A stretch of 64,000 nt of DNA, from positions 806,001-870,000 of the forward strand of contig OY771429.1 of the NCBI GenBank assembly GCA_963674555.1. Direction: 5' to 3'. This DNA comes from JBGMEA01 sp963674555 (lineage in GTDB: Bacteria > Bacillota > Clostridia > Eubacteriales > Anaerofustaceae). Positions 1-7,385 of this stretch are shown here, in pieces. Both the position numbers and the translations under genes were made by a program. The notes below the pieces were generated by a model. The model was given only the letters and a program-made list of their open reading frames with translations, was not told the origin of the DNA and searched no databases. How positions within the stretch are numbered: position 1 is the stretch's first letter; every line of letters starts with the position of its first letter.

Positions 1-173
1 GCCAAACTAAGTGCAAACGAAAGTGACAGACTTCGCATTTCACAATCGCCTGTAAGCACACTGGTCGCTATCACGCGGATACATACCTCATTTTCCTTCG
101 GCTCCGGTTTTGTTACTTCTTGAATTTGCAAACCATCTGCGGAACCGTAAGCTGTCCATATAACCGCTTTCAT
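1..173 (-). CDS. MDR-family (alcohol dehydrogenase/quinone oxidoreductase-like) N-terminus, partial
   Basis: The gene runs off the left edge, so only the first 57 or so residues are visible. They begin MKAVIWTAYGSADGLQIQE and continue with a KPEPKENEVCIRV segment, then a TGDCEMR segment. This is the usual opening of medium-chain dehydrogenase/reductases of the quinone oxidoreductase type, whose GroES-like domain starts this way; the catalytic and NAD(P)-binding parts lie outside the window. The ATG at 171-173 is preceded by AGAGGAGAAATATAGA, a good ribosome site, and follows the stop of the flavodoxin remnant by one base, so the two form one transcript. The substrate cannot be told. Confidence 0.7.
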   Translation of the reverse strand, partial: MKAVIWTAYGSADGLQIQEVTKPEPKENEVCIRVIATSVLTGDCEMRSLSLSFALSL

Positions 174-174
174 T

Positions 175-357
175 CTATATTTCTCCTCTAAGTTTATCGG
201 CAAAAACTTTTGCACGCTCGCAATCGTCTTTCGCAAAATTATAAATATCGAATGATTCAGGTTCAAGGACTTCGCAACCCAAACGATGCGCAGTGATATC
301 CGCGATTTTTCTTATATTGCCAAGATGTATAGATTTACAAATAATAATCGAATTCAT
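175..357 (-). pseudogene. Flavodoxin-like gene with its middle deleted
   Basis: The 60-residue frame starts MNSIIICKSIHLGNIRKIAD, close to the FMN phosphate-loop start of small flavodoxin-like proteins (CKSIHHGNTKKIA-type). It then passes directly from EPESFDIYNF to DDCERAKVFADKLRGEI, which looks like the last helix of the same family. About 90-100 residues of the flavodoxin fold, including the rest of the FMN site, seem to be missing while frame is kept. A good ribosome site (GGGAG before the ATG) remains. It may be a decayed gene or a short expressed leftover; a flavodoxin function is not possible. It lies directly ahead of the dehydrogenase start. Confidence 0.55.
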
Positions 358-488
358 AAAACCCTATTACTCCCTTTAACAAATAAAGTACCGACGATGT
401 ATCCATTTACATTAACTTGCAGATTATTAGGAATTCCTTGATTTGATCTATGTAAAATATCGTTTTCGAAAATCACATTTTTCATCTT

Positions 489-513
489 AAAACCGTCGAA
501 AATCGACGGTTTT
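489..513 (-). terminator. Terminator hairpin downstream of the FITNSSSTS gene
   Basis: Eleven perfect base pairs (AAAACCGTCGA / TCGACGGTTTT) around a 3-nt loop, with A/T runs at both ends, about 100 bases past the stop of the gene ending at 616. It works as a terminator in either direction and ends the radical-SAM operon. The remaining bases between 358 and 615 hold no other gene that I can see. Confidence 0.8.
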
Positions 514-615
514 ATAAGTTACTATACATAATGTTCATAGATTGAATCTTTGCCTCTAATGCACTCTAAAATATCTGTATGCTTTTATGTTACAAACTTA
601 ATATATATTATCGAT

Positions 616-1719
616 TTATTCCAATAACTTATCGATCGTGCTTTGTTCTACCTTGATCTCAAATGCTTCAAGCACTTTTTTAATATCAGCACTGACATTT
701 GCTTTATCCGCGAAATTTAACCTCACATCCGGATTGTCCCATTGTATATCACCACCATTCCATCTATAAGGGTTCAGTAGCGAAATAAAGTCAGTTTTTG
801 TTTTATACTTTCCATTGAGAAGATCATTTAGTATTTGCTGATTCATCGAAACATCGATATTCGGATTGTTTTTTGGCGGACCTTGTTGTATGTGTACATT
901 TCCGTTTTGGAATTGGATAGTATATTGTTCACCTGTGTCATTGATATTGATATTTATGGTTTGATTGATGCCTTGGAGACCGGTCGGATTTTTTACGTTA
1001 TCTTTTATCGTATTGTTTACCCTGTCTTCCCAATGCTGTATATCGATTCCCCCTTGTTGAGGATTTTTGGTCGTATCATTATTATTTGTATCTTTCACCC
1101 CTGCGTCATCGGATGCGTCCGTTTTGTCGTTGTCCGCATCCGCATTCGGCGTTTTGGAAGTATCTTCACTGTCTTCATTCGGTTCATTTTGATCGTTATC
1201 TGCGTCAGTCCCTTGTTCGTTGTCTTCTTCACTATGATCTTGCAGCTCGTTGTCTGACGTATCATCGGACACATCTACATCTTGAGAGTCCTGTTGTACT
1301 GTAGAAGTATTGACGTCTTGATTCGTATTATTAGTCGTGTTGTTTGTCCCAAGCCCTCCTTCTTCAACAACAATGGCAAGATTTTCCAGTGTATCTCTGT
1401 CCAAAGCTAAATCGCGGATATCCGAATCAAATTCTCCGGCAATACCCAACAGTGATGTACTGATATTATTCTGAGAAAACGGTTCATCATACCAATGCCA
1501 AAATAACTCGGTCAATTGAAAATGCTCATTCATTAATCCGTTGTTTTGCATCCAAAGTACAGCATGCCCGCCCGAAACGATATAAGCTTGACCGCTTGGC
1601 GCAAGACTCGTATTTCCGCTGGTCGCAAGCCAACTTGCCGCAGCTCCCGCCGCCGGCACTATCGACATGATCCAACTTGTGCTACTTGAGTTCGTTATAA
1701 AATCCAATTTTCTTTTCAT
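616..1719 (-). CDS. FITNSSSTS-leader protein with acidic linker and SCP2-like C-terminal region; proposed target of the adjacent radical SAM enzyme
   Basis: 367 residues, no firm family. It begins MKRKLDFITNSSSTSW and runs into a hydrophobic Ala/Gly-rich stretch (about residues 17-36). A folded-looking segment with several Trp and His follows (about 40-125), then a low-complexity Asp/Glu/Asn/Thr/Gln linker (about 125-225). The last 130 residues, with YTIQFQNGNVHIQQG and NPNIDVSMNQQILNDLLNGK, resemble an SCP2 sterol-carrier-type fold. From memory, short leaders of the form F(V/I)(S/T)NSSS recur at the start of otherwise unrelated bacterial and phage proteins; their role is not known to me. The ATG overlaps the stop of the radical SAM gene by four bases (ATGA), so translation is coupled. 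The idea that it is the enzyme's substrate is inference from this coupling. Confidence 0.6.
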   Translation of the reverse strand: MKRKLDFITNSSSTSWIMSIVPAAGAAASWLATSGNTSLAPSGQAYIVSGGHAVLWMQNNGLMNEHFQLTELFWHWYDEPFSQNNISTSLLGIAGEFDSDIRDLALDRDTLENLAIVVEEGGLGTNNTTNNTNQDVNTSTVQQDSQDVDVSDDTSDNELQDHSEEDNEQGTDADNDQNEPNEDSEDTSKTPNADADNDKTDASDDAGVKDTNNNDTTKNPQQGGIDIQHWEDRVNNTIKDNVKNPTGLQGINQTINININDTGEQYTIQFQNGNVHIQQGPPKNNPNIDVSMNQQILNDLLNGKYKTKTDFISLLNPYRWNGGDIQWDNPDVRLNFADKANVSADIKKVLEAFEIKVEQSTIDKLLE

Positions 1720-2807
1720 GAGTATTCCCTTTCAGATTGGTTTTCTCGTTCTTCTCTGTCACAAAGAACGATATCACGACATATGGGACAACCTCCCATA
1801 CAAAAGCTATAATCAACACAATCGGGACATGCGTTGAGAAATTCACGTCGAAAGGCATCAAACTCCTCGCTCTCCCATGCCTCCGCGATAGATGTACTAC
1901 TGATATCAACAGCCCAATTCTCTTGTTGATCGAAACTACACGGCAATAATCGCATATCCGAAGTGATATAACAACTGTACCTCGCACCCTCACAGGTTTC
2001 GGCTAAGGCAAGATCTATTGTAAATCCGTTGCTGACAAACCCGGGCACACTGCAACTGTCGAACCCAACTTTCCAAGGCATATCGCTTTGTGCAACCTGT
2101 TTAAAAAATCTCCGTACTCTTTCATCGCTGTTTTTTAAGACATTCTCTGAAGTTCCCAGTCCGATCGGCTTATGCAATAAGAAAATGATCGCATTGACCG
2201 ATAAAGGAAATCTTCTGTTTTCCAGTAAATAAAGTGCTTCATCTATACTGTTATTGCTTAAGACATAATGTATATTCGTCTTAACCTCCGCATCCAATAA
2301 ATATCGGATCGCTTTAAGTGTGTAGGCGTTTCCATACCAACTCACTGCCGCAGCACCGCAATATTGACTTGTTATAAATGCCTTTTCTGCATTCATTGCG
2401 TATCCTGAAGTTGTGAAGTTTGGAATAATATCGTTATCTTTACATATTTTTAAGATGTCTTCGAAATTCTCGTGCTCATCGACATCTCCGCGGCCACCAA
2501 GCGCAAATTGGAATACTTTACCTCTGCATTCTTCTGCAATACGTTTGAAATTATCAATGCTCATATTAGGTTCATCGATATGTTCCCCGTCTTGATAGCA
2601 TTCAACACCGGATGCCTTGCACAATCCGCTCTTTCCGTGCGCACAGTGCCCCATGATCCCGACATCTATCAGATGCGGAAATGATGCCCTAAATGCATCG
2701 GATTGACCTCTTTGATTGTTGATTCGCCAATATTGCCCACGTTCGGGATCGAACATTGACAAGATATTATATTTGGGGTCGATCACGTACCGAACTTTTG
2801 TTGTCAT
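1716..2807 (-). CDS. Radical SAM/SPASM-domain protein with CX7CX6C cysteine spacing
   Basis: 363 residues. The N-terminal part has the sequence GHCAHGKSGLCKASGVEC at residues 53-70, giving Cys55, Cys63 and Cys70, where radical SAM enzymes normally have CX3CX2C. Downstream, ALGGRGDVDEHENFEDILK matches the GGEP-like SAM-binding strand and helix, and FTTSG and NIHYVLSN fit later barrel strands. The C-terminal part is cysteine-rich (CEGARYSCYI, LLPCSFD, ACPDCVDYSFCMGGCPIC), as in SPASM/twitch domains that hold extra Fe-S clusters and often modify peptides. I recall clostridial relatives with the same HGKSGLC region, so it is probably a real subfamily and not a damaged gene. It sits between a membrane protein (2 bases upstream) and the FITNSSSTS protein (4-base overlap). 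Peptide or protein maturation is the likeliest role. Confidence 0.75.
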   Translation of the reverse strand: MTTKVRYVIDPKYNILSMFDPERGQYWRINNQRGQSDAFRASFPHLIDVGIMGHCAHGKSGLCKASGVECYQDGEHIDEPNMSIDNFKRIAEECRGKVFQFALGGRGDVDEHENFEDILKICKDNDIIPNFTTSGYAMNAEKAFITSQYCGAAAVSWYGNAYTLKAIRYLLDAEVKTNIHYVLSNNSIDEALYLLENRRFPLSVNAIIFLLHKPIGLGTSENVLKNSDERVRRFFKQVAQSDMPWKVGFDSCSVPGFVSNGFTIDLALAETCEGARYSCYITSDMRLLPCSFDQQENWAVDISSTSIAEAWESEEFDAFRREFLNACPDCVDYSFCMGGCPICRDIVLCDREERENQSEREYS

Positions 2808-2809
2808 AC

Positions 2810-3757
2810 CTATTTCACCGTTTTAAGTTTTAAAACTATAAAAACGATCGACACGGCAATCAGTATAATCGAAACGATCAAAGATACAATAGGCGCAAAT
2901 CTCCCTAATAATGCTGAGAATAACATCCCCACGCTTAATCCCAGAAATATTAGGATCAATGTATCAGTATTGATAGGTGAATTCTTGCGAAATATTTTTT
3001 TACAATCAGACATCAATAAAGCGGCAAACAGAACAACCTTGCTTGTTTTCCAATCAGACAAAACCGCATAAAAACATAAGAACAACATGAACGCAAGAAA
3101 TGTATTGTCTGACCAAAACGAGAACAACAAAGAAATACCTGCAGCTATTGCAACTATAATAAGCGAAGAATATTTATTGGTTTTAAACGTATCGATCGCA
3201 GTTTTTGGGACTTCTCCGAGTTGTTTTAGCAGTTGTTTCAGCCCTTTTGTCTTTAACTTAAAGATCAACCAAGTAATAAAAGAAGCCAAGGCTACTGAAA
3301 GAAACAGTTTATCGATAACTTTATATGACGGACCGAAAATCGATTCCAAATAATAGCTGAGCGTGCCGATAACAGGGATATACCAACCGAAACTCAGAAA
3401 CAGCGAAAATAAAAATGTCGCACCGAAAACAATTGCTCCGGTGATCATTTTTTTCTTAAAAGCTTTTACTGCGTTGACCGCTGTTTGTACTAAAAACTGT
3501 ACAGTGTTTGAGGGGCTTTGGGGTAAAATATAATATCGTCTGTCATTCGTATTGAAAGACGGCTTGTCGTTTATCCATTCCTCGTTTACGTATTTTTCCC
3601 AACCGCTCCCGTCACTTTTCATACGCCAATAAATTCCGCTTTCATCCGTTGCGTAAAGTTCTTGCGTTTTTTGATCGAATGCATCCAATGAAAGTTCGCC
3701 TCGGCGATACTGACTTTGCAAAATCAAATGTTTATATTGGACATCTGAAAAATTCAT
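2810..3757 (-). CDS. Membrane protein with N-terminal aromatic-rich cytosolic domain
   Basis: 315 residues. Residues 1-75 form a soluble domain with a helix of the form YRRGELSLDAFDQKTQ followed by DESGIYWRMKSDGSGWEKYV and NEEWINDKPSF. This resembles a Trp-rich module I remember from N-termini of Chloroflexi and clostridial membrane proteins (helix, then a W-containing beta motif, then a proline-rich exit). The rest holds six to eight hydrophobic segments between about residues 105 and 312 with short basic loops. No transporter or protease motif is visible. It is the first gene of the operon (ATG at 3757, AGAGGAG upstream), so it probably supports export, anchoring or sensing for the radical SAM product. 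Function not known. Confidence 0.6.
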   Translation of the reverse strand: MNFSDVQYKHLILQSQYRRGELSLDAFDQKTQELYATDESGIYWRMKSDGSGWEKYVNEEWINDKPSFNTNDRRYYILPQSPSNTVQFLVQTAVNAVKAFKKKMITGAIVFGATFLFSLFLSFGWYIPVIGTLSYYLESIFGPSYKVIDKLFLSVALASFITWLIFKLKTKGLKQLLKQLGEVPKTAIDTFKTNKYSSLIIVAIAAGISLLFSFWSDNTFLAFMLFLCFYAVLSDWKTSKVVLFAALLMSDCKKIFRKNSPINTDTLILIFLGLSVGMLFSALLGRFAPIVSLIVSIILIAVSIVFIVLKLKTVK

Positions 3758-4087
3758 CGGTACTCTCCTCTTTATTTTATATAAGACCCAAACGATTCTC
3801 TAAATCTTTTTTTTCATTCATTTAATAGACATTTTACTTGTTTGATCTTTTTTTAAACACCTTATTAAATACGCAACGTTTTGTCCCGGATCATTAAATG
3901 AAAATTGAATCCATCAATTCCCCTTTTTAAAGCATACAACAACAAAAAAATATATGCAATATATTTTTAGAAAACATACTGTAAATTCAATATTTTCACA
4001 TCTATACTGCTTCTAATAGTAAACTCGAATTATTTCAGTTTATAGGCATGAATTTTAAGTATAACTCCATTTATATGTATTTATTGC
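3758..4087. other. Intergenic region upstream of the radical SAM operon
   Basis: 330 very A/T-rich bases between the stop of the aldo/keto reductase and the ATG of the membrane protein, both on the minus strand. It must hold the operon's promoter, but there are many A/T-rich candidates and I cannot choose one. The only firm element is the ribosome site GAGGAGA at about 3762-3772. No hairpin with a T-run was found for the upstream gene. Confidence 0.4.
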
Positions 4088-5098
4088 TTATAAAAATGTT
4101 TTATAATCTTCCAAATTCTTCGCTAATAACTCAGGCGTATCCAAGCCGTAAGGACAATTATCCACACAATGATTGCAATGGATGCAGTCCTCTATGCGCA
4201 GCATGCCTTCAGTCATTCTATCATTTAGAAAAGAGGATACCGGCGCTCGGCGCAAAAGTAAAGACATGCGTGCCGCCATTGGTATCGGTATATCGGCCGG
4301 ACACGGCAAGCAATATCCGCATCCTCTGCAAAAATCACCTTTCAATTCATTTTGATCACGCGCAATGACTTCTTGCATTTCCGAAGTCATCTCGATCGGA
4401 TTTTCACTGTAAGATAGAAATTCATCCAATTCGGATTCTTTCTGTATCCCCCAGATGGGAAGGGCGTTATCATATTGCGCAAGAAAAGCATAAGCTGCAT
4501 CGGAACGAGTGATCAGTCCTCCTGATAAAGCCTTCATGCAAATGAATCCCACGTCTTCTTTTTTACATAAATTGACCAGATCGATATCTTTCTCATCAGC
4601 CAAATAACTGAAAGGAAATTGCAATGTTTCATACAATCCCGAAAGTACAGCTTCTTCAGCAACCTGAAGTCGATGATTTGTAATACCGATGTGTTTTATT
4701 TTGCCTTGTTCTTTTGCCTGCAGCATTGCTTCATACAATCCTGTACCATCATCGGGCTTTGGACAAGTTTCCGGATTATGAAATTGATAGATATCGATGT
4801 AATCTGTTTTTAAAAGACTTAAACTCGTTTCCAGATCCTTCCAAAAATCTTCAACATTTTTTGCATGCGATTTTGTTGCGATGACAATCTCTTCACGCAC
4901 GTCACTAAGTGCGATCCCGACTTTTTTTTCACTGTCTGTATACCCTCTCGCCGTATCGAAAAAACGAATACCGTTATCATAAGCTTTTCGCAGAATCTTA
5001 GTAGACTCTTCTTCGCTTATGCGTTGAATCGGCAAAGCACCGAATCCATTTTTTGGGACTTTGATCCCTGTTTTTCCTAAAACAACATATTGATCCAT
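4088..5098 (-). CDS. Aldo/keto reductase with C-terminal 2[4Fe-4S] ferredoxin domain
   Basis: 336 residues. The first 250 or so form an AKR barrel. The catalytic tetrad can be placed as Asp48 and Tyr53 (FFDTARGY), Lys76 (IVIATKSH) and His107 (YQFHNPE). The C-terminal part carries two cysteine groups, CRGCGYCLPCPADIPI and CIHCNHCVDNCPYGLDTP, typical of the ferredoxin-like extension in clostridial AKRs. It probably moves electrons between a small carbonyl or alcohol substrate, NAD(P)H and an Fe-S carrier in the cytoplasm; the substrate is unknown. It stands alone, with a 353-base gap on its upstream side. Length and motifs are complete. Confidence 0.85.
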   Translation of the reverse strand: MDQYVVLGKTGIKVPKNGFGALPIQRISEEESTKILRKAYDNGIRFFDTARGYTDSEKKVGIALSDVREEIVIATKSHAKNVEDFWKDLETSLSLLKTDYIDIYQFHNPETCPKPDDGTGLYEAMLQAKEQGKIKHIGITNHRLQVAEEAVLSGLYETLQFPFSYLADEKDIDLVNLCKKEDVGFICMKALSGGLITRSDAAYAFLAQYDNALPIWGIQKESELDEFLSYSENPIEMTSEMQEVIARDQNELKGDFCRGCGYCLPCPADIPIPMAARMSLLLRRAPVSSFLNDRMTEGMLRIEDCIHCNHCVDNCPYGLDTPELLAKNLEDYKTFL

Positions 5099-5451
5099 AA
5101 CTTTTTCTCCTGCTTCTAAAATAAATTTGAATGCGTCAAAATTTGTTTTATAAATTTAATTAATTTGTATAAATATAGCATAAATCCAAATAGTTCTATT
5201 GTCAAGGCGGAAACAATGTGATTCAAGGTATGAATGAATCTATTACTACCAATACATTTATAAGACCGAGATCAATTATCAATTCTTACAGTTATAATAC
5301 GGTCTTTACGCAAGATCCTATCACACGTAATCGTTCCTAACCTTTTTCTATATGCTTACTTTTATGAAAAAAACGCTTTTAAAAAAGCGTTTAGATTATT
5401 GCATATCTAATATCATTCTACGGTTTTGATCACAACTCTATTATCTTATAT
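5099..5451. other. Intergenic region between aldo/keto reductase and the His-rich gene
   Basis: 353 bases. It holds the terminator at 5371-5392 for the genes to its right, and A/T-rich sequence that must include the promoter of the aldo/keto reductase. A pair AAGACCG (5262-5268) / CGGTCTT (5300-5306) could form a long-loop hairpin but has no T-run. No gene is seen. Confidence 0.4.
5371..5392 (-). terminator. Terminator after the His-rich/GTPase genes
   Basis: AAACGCTTTT / AAAAGCGTTT stem with a tiny loop; on the minus strand it is followed by a run of Ts. It lies 60 bases past the stop of the His-rich protein. Confidence 0.75.
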
Positions 5452-5928
5452 CTATTGATCTAAATACTTTTTAAAATTTTCTTTCATAATATCGCGTAGA
5501 ACATCAGGATCGATATTAAATGTGATCACAACACATTCAATGCTTGATGTATTGCTCTTGATTTCACGGATCGTTGGAGCTTCATCATCGACAAGCAATA
5601 TCATTATACCGACGTCTTCAAAGATTACAGTACCTTTGATATGTCCGATAATTCCATGTTGTTCTTCGATTGCTCTTGCGACTTCTTTTAATTTCGATTC
5701 AATAATTTCAACTGATTTATCTTGGCCTTCGTTTATTCTACATCTTACGGATCCTATGATAGACATATCATGCGTATCTACGTGAACATAATGATCGCTA
5801 TTGCATTGCGCACAATCACATCCTTCATCGTGATGATGTTCATGTGTTTCGTGTGTATGATCATGTCCGCAATTACATGATTCATTATGTTCATTCGAAT
5901 GTTCGTGTTGATGTTTGTTTGCACTCAT
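5452..5928 (-). CDS. His/Cys-rich metal-binding protein, partner of COG0523 GTPase
   Basis: 158 residues. The first 45 or so are almost entirely His, Asp, Glu and Cys (CNCGHDHTHETHEHHHDEGC, then DCAQC), a metal-storage type of tail as known from HypB and some CobW proteins. Residues 55-158 form a small alpha/beta domain (IIGSVRCRINEG, HIKGTVIFEDVGIMILLV, CVVITFNIDPDVL), which could replace the missing C-terminal domain of the neighbouring GTPase. It overlaps that GTPase gene by four bases, so the two are co-translated. A nickel, cobalt or zinc store or chaperone that serves the corrinoid methyltransferase genes just upstream is likely but inferred. Confidence 0.65.
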   Translation of the reverse strand: MSANKHQHEHSNEHNESCNCGHDHTHETHEHHHDEGCDCAQCNSDHYVHVDTHDMSIIGSVRCRINEGQDKSVEIIESKLKEVARAIEEQHGIIGHIKGTVIFEDVGIMILLVDDEAPTIREIKSNTSSIECVVITFNIDPDVLRDIMKENFKKYLDQ

Positions 5929-6533
5929 GATCCATCCTCATTTCCCAAAACGGCTTTAAAGATACTTTCATCGATGGACGCTGAAGCGCTTATATGATAA
6001 ACTTCCGCTGTATCATTGAATGTTTTCACGGATTTATCGATCTCACTCAACATAATATTATCGACGGTGTCGATTTTATTGATCAAAATAACATCGGCTT
6101 CTTCCAGTTGTTCTGCAATAAGGTGTTTCATTGCCCCGAGGAGTCTCATCCATCTTTTCGCATCAGCTACACAACAGATCCTGCAATCTAATTGAAGATT
6201 CTCAACAAGGTTTTCCTTGATATTTGCAGGGTAAGCTACACCGGTCGCTTCCATAATGATCCACTCCGGTTTCAAGTTTTTCATTATATCATAGATGTTT
6301 GTAATCAATTCACCTGCAATTGTACAGCAGACACAGCCCGAATACATTCCTTCAACCTGATAACCACCGTTACGCAATACTTTATCGTCAACCCCTATTT
6401 CACCTATTTCATTTTCCACTATTACCACTTTCGATGTGTTTTCGGGATTGTCGCCCACTAAATATTTTGCTAATTGTATCAAAAAACTTGTTTTACCTGA
6501 GCCTAAAAAACCGCCCAATAAGATCATCTTCAT
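5925..6533 (-). CDS. COG0523 (CobW/HypB-like) metallochaperone GTPase, short form
   Basis: 202 residues, about half the length of full CobW-family proteins. It has the P-loop GGFLGSGKTS at residues 7-16, the E-rich switch NEIGEIGVDD, the family metal motif GCVCC (Cys67, Cys69, Cys70), a WIIMEATGVAYP Walker-B region and the guanine motif INKID. The C-terminal CobW domain is missing; a separate His-rich protein follows with a four-base overlap and may supply it. GTPases of this family hand metal to target enzymes. The genes upstream encode a corrinoid protein and a URO-D methyltransferase that would need cobalt in its cofactor and zinc in the enzyme, so one of these metals is the likely cargo. 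Confidence 0.85.
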   Translation of the reverse strand: MKMILLGGFLGSGKTSFLIQLAKYLVGDNPENTSKVVIVENEIGEIGVDDKVLRNGGYQVEGMYSGCVCCTIAGELITNIYDIMKNLKPEWIIMEATGVAYPANIKENLVENLQLDCRICCVADAKRWMRLLGAMKHLIAEQLEEADVILINKIDTVDNIMLSEIDKSVKTFNDTAEVYHISASASIDESIFKAVLGNEDGS

Positions 6534-6575
6534 ATGTTACTCCTAATGTTCATTTACCTCTGTTCGTTATTAAAG

Positions 6576-6607
6576 GCACGAGACGAGGCGATTTCCTCGC
6601 CTCGTGC
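6576..6607 (-). terminator. Strong hairpin between corrinoid-protein and GTPase genes
   Basis: GCACGAG pairs with CTCGTGC, continued by CGAGG with CCTCG after one mismatch, around a six-base loop. On the minus strand it is followed by CTTTAATAA, only a weak T-run. It may be a partial terminator or a processing or stability element that lowers expression of the GTPase and His-rich genes relative to the methyltransferase genes. Confidence 0.55.
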
Positions 6608-6697
6608 AATAAAGGGAGCTAATATTACATTTTCATTATTGCAATATTCACTATGTATAAAATATTCCTGTCATTTAAATGTTAAATTTATTAGCAA

Positions 6698-7324
6698 TTA
6701 TACTAAGCTTGTTGCTAACTGTGCAGCACCCGCTGCATCCGATGCATATCCGTCAGCTCCGATATCATCCGCAAATTCTTGCGTTATCGGCGCTCCACCA
6801 ACGATAATTTGAAATCCCGAAAGCCCGCTTTCTCTGATCGCTCCAACAGTTTCTCTTAATGATGGCATTGTTGTTGTAAGTAAACCGGAACAAGCAACAA
6901 TATTACAATCCGGGTTTTCCCTGATAGTTTCAACAAATTTTACAACCGGGACATCAACGCCAAGATCAATGACTTCAAAACCTGCGCTCTCGATCATGAT
7001 CGCAACAAGGTTTTTACCAATATCATGAAGATCGCCATGCACGGTACCAATGATACATTTCCCGCGACTCACAGCCCCTTCTCCTGCCAAAACAGGTTTC
7101 AATACAGCAACACCTTTTTGCATCGCTTTTGCTGCAACTAACATTTCAGGTACAAAAACTATACCTTTACTGAATTTATCACCAACAACACCCATAGCAT
7201 CGATCATACTGCTCAGTATATCAGATGCTTGTACACCTTCATCCAGAGCTTCTTCAACCAGTCCCGGAACGATTTTTGACTTTCCGTTTTCAACAGCTAT
7301 CGTAATTTCATTGATTTTCGACAT
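6698..7324 (-). CDS. Corrinoid protein of methyltransferase system (MtbC/MtvC-like)
   Basis: 208 residues. The N-terminal helical cap (about residues 1-85) has the usual AMGVVGDKFSKGIVFVPEMLVAAKAM block. The B12-binding Rossmann domain has GDLHDIGKNL with His100 as the lower cobalt ligand, then IDLGVDVPVVKF and VGGAPITQEFADDIGADGYASDA. It carries the methyl group as methylcob(III)amide between a substrate methyltransferase (the URO-D protein upstream) and a pterin methyltransferase. It starts 61 bases after the URO-D gene, behind AAGGAGGAAAAATA. It closely resembles the second copy at 62503-63132, including the position of the histidine. The methyl donor is unknown. Confidence 0.9.
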   Translation of the reverse strand: MSKINEITIAVENGKSKIVPGLVEEALDEGVQASDILSSMIDAMGVVGDKFSKGIVFVPEMLVAAKAMQKGVAVLKPVLAGEGAVSRGKCIIGTVHGDLHDIGKNLVAIMIESAGFEVIDLGVDVPVVKFVETIRENPDCNIVACSGLLTTTMPSLRETVGAIRESGLSGFQIIVGGAPITQEFADDIGADGYASDAAGAAQLATSLV

Positions 7325-7385
7325 TATTTTTCCTCCTTGAAATATTTAATTATAAAATGACCATCAATCTTAAATATAGCTAGTT

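Noticed and set aside
835..1257. 140-residue plus-strand frame opposite the leader protein
   Set aside because: It is the mirror of the low-complexity Asp/Asn/Thr linker and has no ribosome site or family motif.
1682..1993. 103-residue minus-strand frame over the end of the radical SAM gene
   Set aside because: It lies inside two better genes in another frame and has no ribosome site.
5262..5306. AAGACCG/CGGTCTT as a terminator
   Set aside because: The 31-base loop and lack of a T-run make it unlikely; the neighbouring 5371-5392 hairpin does the job.
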